Shown here in pieces: positions 15,215 through 16,552 of a DNA stretch of 16,552 bases. The position numbers and the translations under genes were made by a program. This DNA comes from Flavobacteriales bacterium UBA1820 (GTDB taxonomy: Bacteria > Bacteroidota > Bacteroidia > Flavobacteriales > UBA1820), in NCBI GenBank assembly GCA_002314265.1, contig DCEW01000038.1, positions 39,373 to 55,924 on the forward strand. The letters are read 5' to 3'. The notes below the pieces were generated by a model that made no database searches, had not been told where the DNA came from, and worked only from the letters and a program-made list of their open reading frames with translations. The stretch's first letter is position 1. The number at the start of each line of letters is the position of its first letter.

Positions 15215-15578
15215 CGGGCGATTCGTCCAACTCCACCAGACGCCGCTGCCAACGCGCCCAGGCATCGCCCCGGGTAACCGTCATGCAGGCCTGCAGGGAA
15301 CGCTCCAGCACACGGCGTTCCTCCTCCCAGCGCCCGGTAAGCGCGAGCAGTTCCTGCACCCGATCGGTCAGGAAGACAATCCGGGAGGCACGCCTTATCC
15401 GCCCCTCCAGTTCCGTATCCAGCAGGCTCCGATAAAGCGCAAGAGCTTTTTCCTGCTCCCCGCTTTCCTCCAGGTGTTGCGCCTGGAGGACCGTACGGCG
15501 GTAGGACTCCTCCATGCGGCGTCCCAGCCAAACGATTCCTCCTGCGATCAAAAGGACCACCAACAGATATGTTCCCAT
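15150..15578 (-). CDS. Small membrane-anchored TPR-like protein
   Basis: A 142-residue protein with one N-terminal membrane segment (about residues 4-19, MGTYLLVVLLIAGGIVWLG) and then a mostly helical region. The stretch QAQHLEESGEQEKALALYRSLLDTEL (32-57) looks like one TPR-type helical pair, and LLALTGRWEEERRVLERSLQ (78-97) may be a second. The tail is Pro-rich (residues 121-142) and probably disordered. I do not recognise a named family. The start at 15578 follows GCGGAAAAG. It lies 43 nt downstream of the ZIP transporter gene and is probably co-transcribed with it. Its 3' end runs 65 bp into uvrB on the opposite strand, so the Pro-rich tail is encoded antisense to the uvrB C-terminus. The membrane segment, ribosome-binding site and operon position support a real gene. 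Confidence 0.72.
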   Translation of the reverse strand: MGTYLLVVLLIAGGIVWLGRRMEESYRRTVLQAQHLEESGEQEKALALYRSLLDTELEGRIRRASRIVFLTDRVQELLALTGRWEEERRVLERSLQACMTVTRGDAWARWQRRLVELDESPVTFRPTEPSDAPSRPAKQPPR

Positions 15579-15621
15579 CTTTTCCGCTCGCGTTTTTTCC
15601 TTCTTATTTTTTCCCTTTGCA

Positions 15622-16386
15622 TTACAAGGCTATCCAGGCGGCGGCCGCAAAGCCCAGAACGATCACCCCGAGTTTGCGCAAGCGGCCGTGGACACCTATC
15701 TGGCAGTCGGACATCATCACCAAAGAGACGTGGAGCAGGATACCCACCACGACAGCCAGTGCGGCGTAGTAATACCGATGGATAAATGACCAATGCGCTC
15801 CGGCCAGTATGCCCAAGGGTCCGGAGAGCGCGAACAAAATCATGAGCAGCCATGCCCTCGTGCGGCTTTTGACCGTACGCAACAACATCATGTACAATAC
15901 GATGGCCATCGGGATGGTATGAAGTGCGATGCTGACCAGCAGCGGGGAGAGGCTTCCCCCCGCGGCGACTTCGTGCAGGTGTCCGTGCCCGTGTGCGTCG
16001 CCGGCTACGATGGGGGTCGATTCGAGAAAGGTATGCAGGAACAGGCTAACGAACATCCCGATGGTCAGCGACCCGTCCGCTGCATGCGCACGGTCTTCCC
16101 CATGGCTCGCGCTTCGGGAGTGCGTATGCCCGTGGTCGATGCCCCGGGAGAAAAACTCCAAGACGGTCTGCAGGAGCAGCCCCGCCAGCACGCAGCCTCC
16201 TACCCATGCGGCGGAATGCGTGCCTCCGTACGCTTCGGGCAACATGTGGAATACGATAACGCCCAACACAAAGGCCCCTGTAAATCCGGATACGGCCTCC
16301 ATCACGCCCGGGGTCAGTCTCCCCCGAGCCACATCCACCATCGCTACGGGCAGCAGTACCGCCAGGAACAAAACGAGATAATCCAT
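15622..16386 (-). CDS. ZIP-family metal transporter
   Basis: A 254-residue inner-membrane protein with about eight hydrophobic segments, matching bacterial ZIP permeases that import Zn2+ or Fe2+. Visible features are FHMLPEAYGG (46-55) in an early segment, HTFLES (118-123) in the predicted fourth segment, and ALHTIPMAI (154-162) in the fifth; canonical ZIP members read HNxPEG there. Two His-rich loops, HGHTHS (85-90) with further His at 95 and 101, and HGHGHLH (132-138), flank the HTFLE segment and probably bind metal. The start at 16386 (MDYLVLFLAVLLPVAM) follows AAGAGGAAGG; a 26-residue in-frame extension upstream would cross the promoter. Substrate cannot be fixed from sequence. Family is fairly confident. 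Confidence 0.85.
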   Translation of the reverse strand: MDYLVLFLAVLLPVAMVDVARGRLTPGVMEAVSGFTGAFVLGVIVFHMLPEAYGGTHSAAWVGGCVLAGLLLQTVLEFFSRGIDHGHTHSRSASHGEDRAHAADGSLTIGMFVSLFLHTFLESTPIVAGDAHGHGHLHEVAAGGSLSPLLVSIALHTIPMAIVLYMMLLRTVKSRTRAWLLMILFALSGPLGILAGAHWSFIHRYYYAALAVVVGILLHVSLVMMSDCQIGVHGRLRKLGVIVLGFAAAAWIAL

Positions 16387-16410
16387 CCTTCCTCTTGCTT
16401 TCAGTCGGGA

Positions 16411-16418
16411 CAAAGGTA
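16411..16418 (-). promoter_or_regulatory. Promoter of the ZIP transporter gene, -7 element
   Basis: TACCTTTG on the minus strand (16418-16411) is an exact TAnnTTTG, 24 nt before the start codon. No -33 TTTG is found at normal spacing. No Zur-like or Fur-like operator is recognisable. I see no gene in the remaining 134 nt to the window end. Confidence 0.6.
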
Positions 16419-16552
16419 ACCAATTATCCGCGCAATATCCTCCTCCGCGAGAAAGGTTCCACAAGGGGGAGGGGATTTTTCACCACCCCGGACACGCTGT
16501 TGAAATCCTCGTGCGGGCAAGGCGAGCAAGCGAAGCGGCCGCGCCCCGTCCC

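Overview
The window looks like ordinary chromosome from a member of the Bacteroidota, most likely Bacteroidales. Its high G+C (I estimate about 58-60% by eye) and gene content would suit an Alistipes/Rikenellaceae-type gut organism, but genus is an inference. The evidence is Bacteroidota-type promoters (a -7 element close to TAnnTTTG, sometimes with a -33 TTTG), weak Shine-Dalgarno sites, Bacteroidota-type gene families, and a Tgt sequence of the type I recall from Bacteroides. I see no rRNA, tRNA, transposase, phage gene or CRISPR array.

Left part, minus strand (5335 down to 29): an inner-membrane protein with a degenerate LytM/M23 domain, a GH3-family acyl-acid amido synthetase homologue, purD (GAR synthetase) and nhaA (Na+/H+ antiporter). 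The first three are tightly packed (17-nt gap, then ATGA overlap) and start from a promoter carried in a 76-bp sequence that is duplicated in tandem at 5359-5516. nhaA follows after 158 nt with a strikingly purine-rich leader. Reading away on the plus strand is a small secreted protein of unknown function (5586-6140).

Middle part, minus strand (about 12047 down to 6307): lysA, tgt, an LptF/LptG-family permease, an EamA-type transporter, smpB and nth form a compact probable operon. It joins lysine/DAP metabolism, queuosine tRNA modification, lipopolysaccharide export, ribosome rescue and base excision repair. It has one clear promoter before lysA, possibly a second before smpB, and a weak terminator after nth.

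Right part: an uncharacterised lipoprotein (minus, 12105-12923) is divergent from uvrB (plus, 13190-15214). The 3' end of uvrB overlaps by 65 bp the 3' end of a small membrane-anchored TPR-like protein on the minus strand, which sits downstream of a ZIP-family metal transporter.

No dedicated novel system is evident. The most noteworthy points are the tandem promoter-bearing repeat with a hairpin core, three proteins whose usual metal ligands are missing (Nth without Fe-S cysteines, Tgt without zinc cysteines, an M23 domain without HxH), and the translationally coupled GH3-purD pair.
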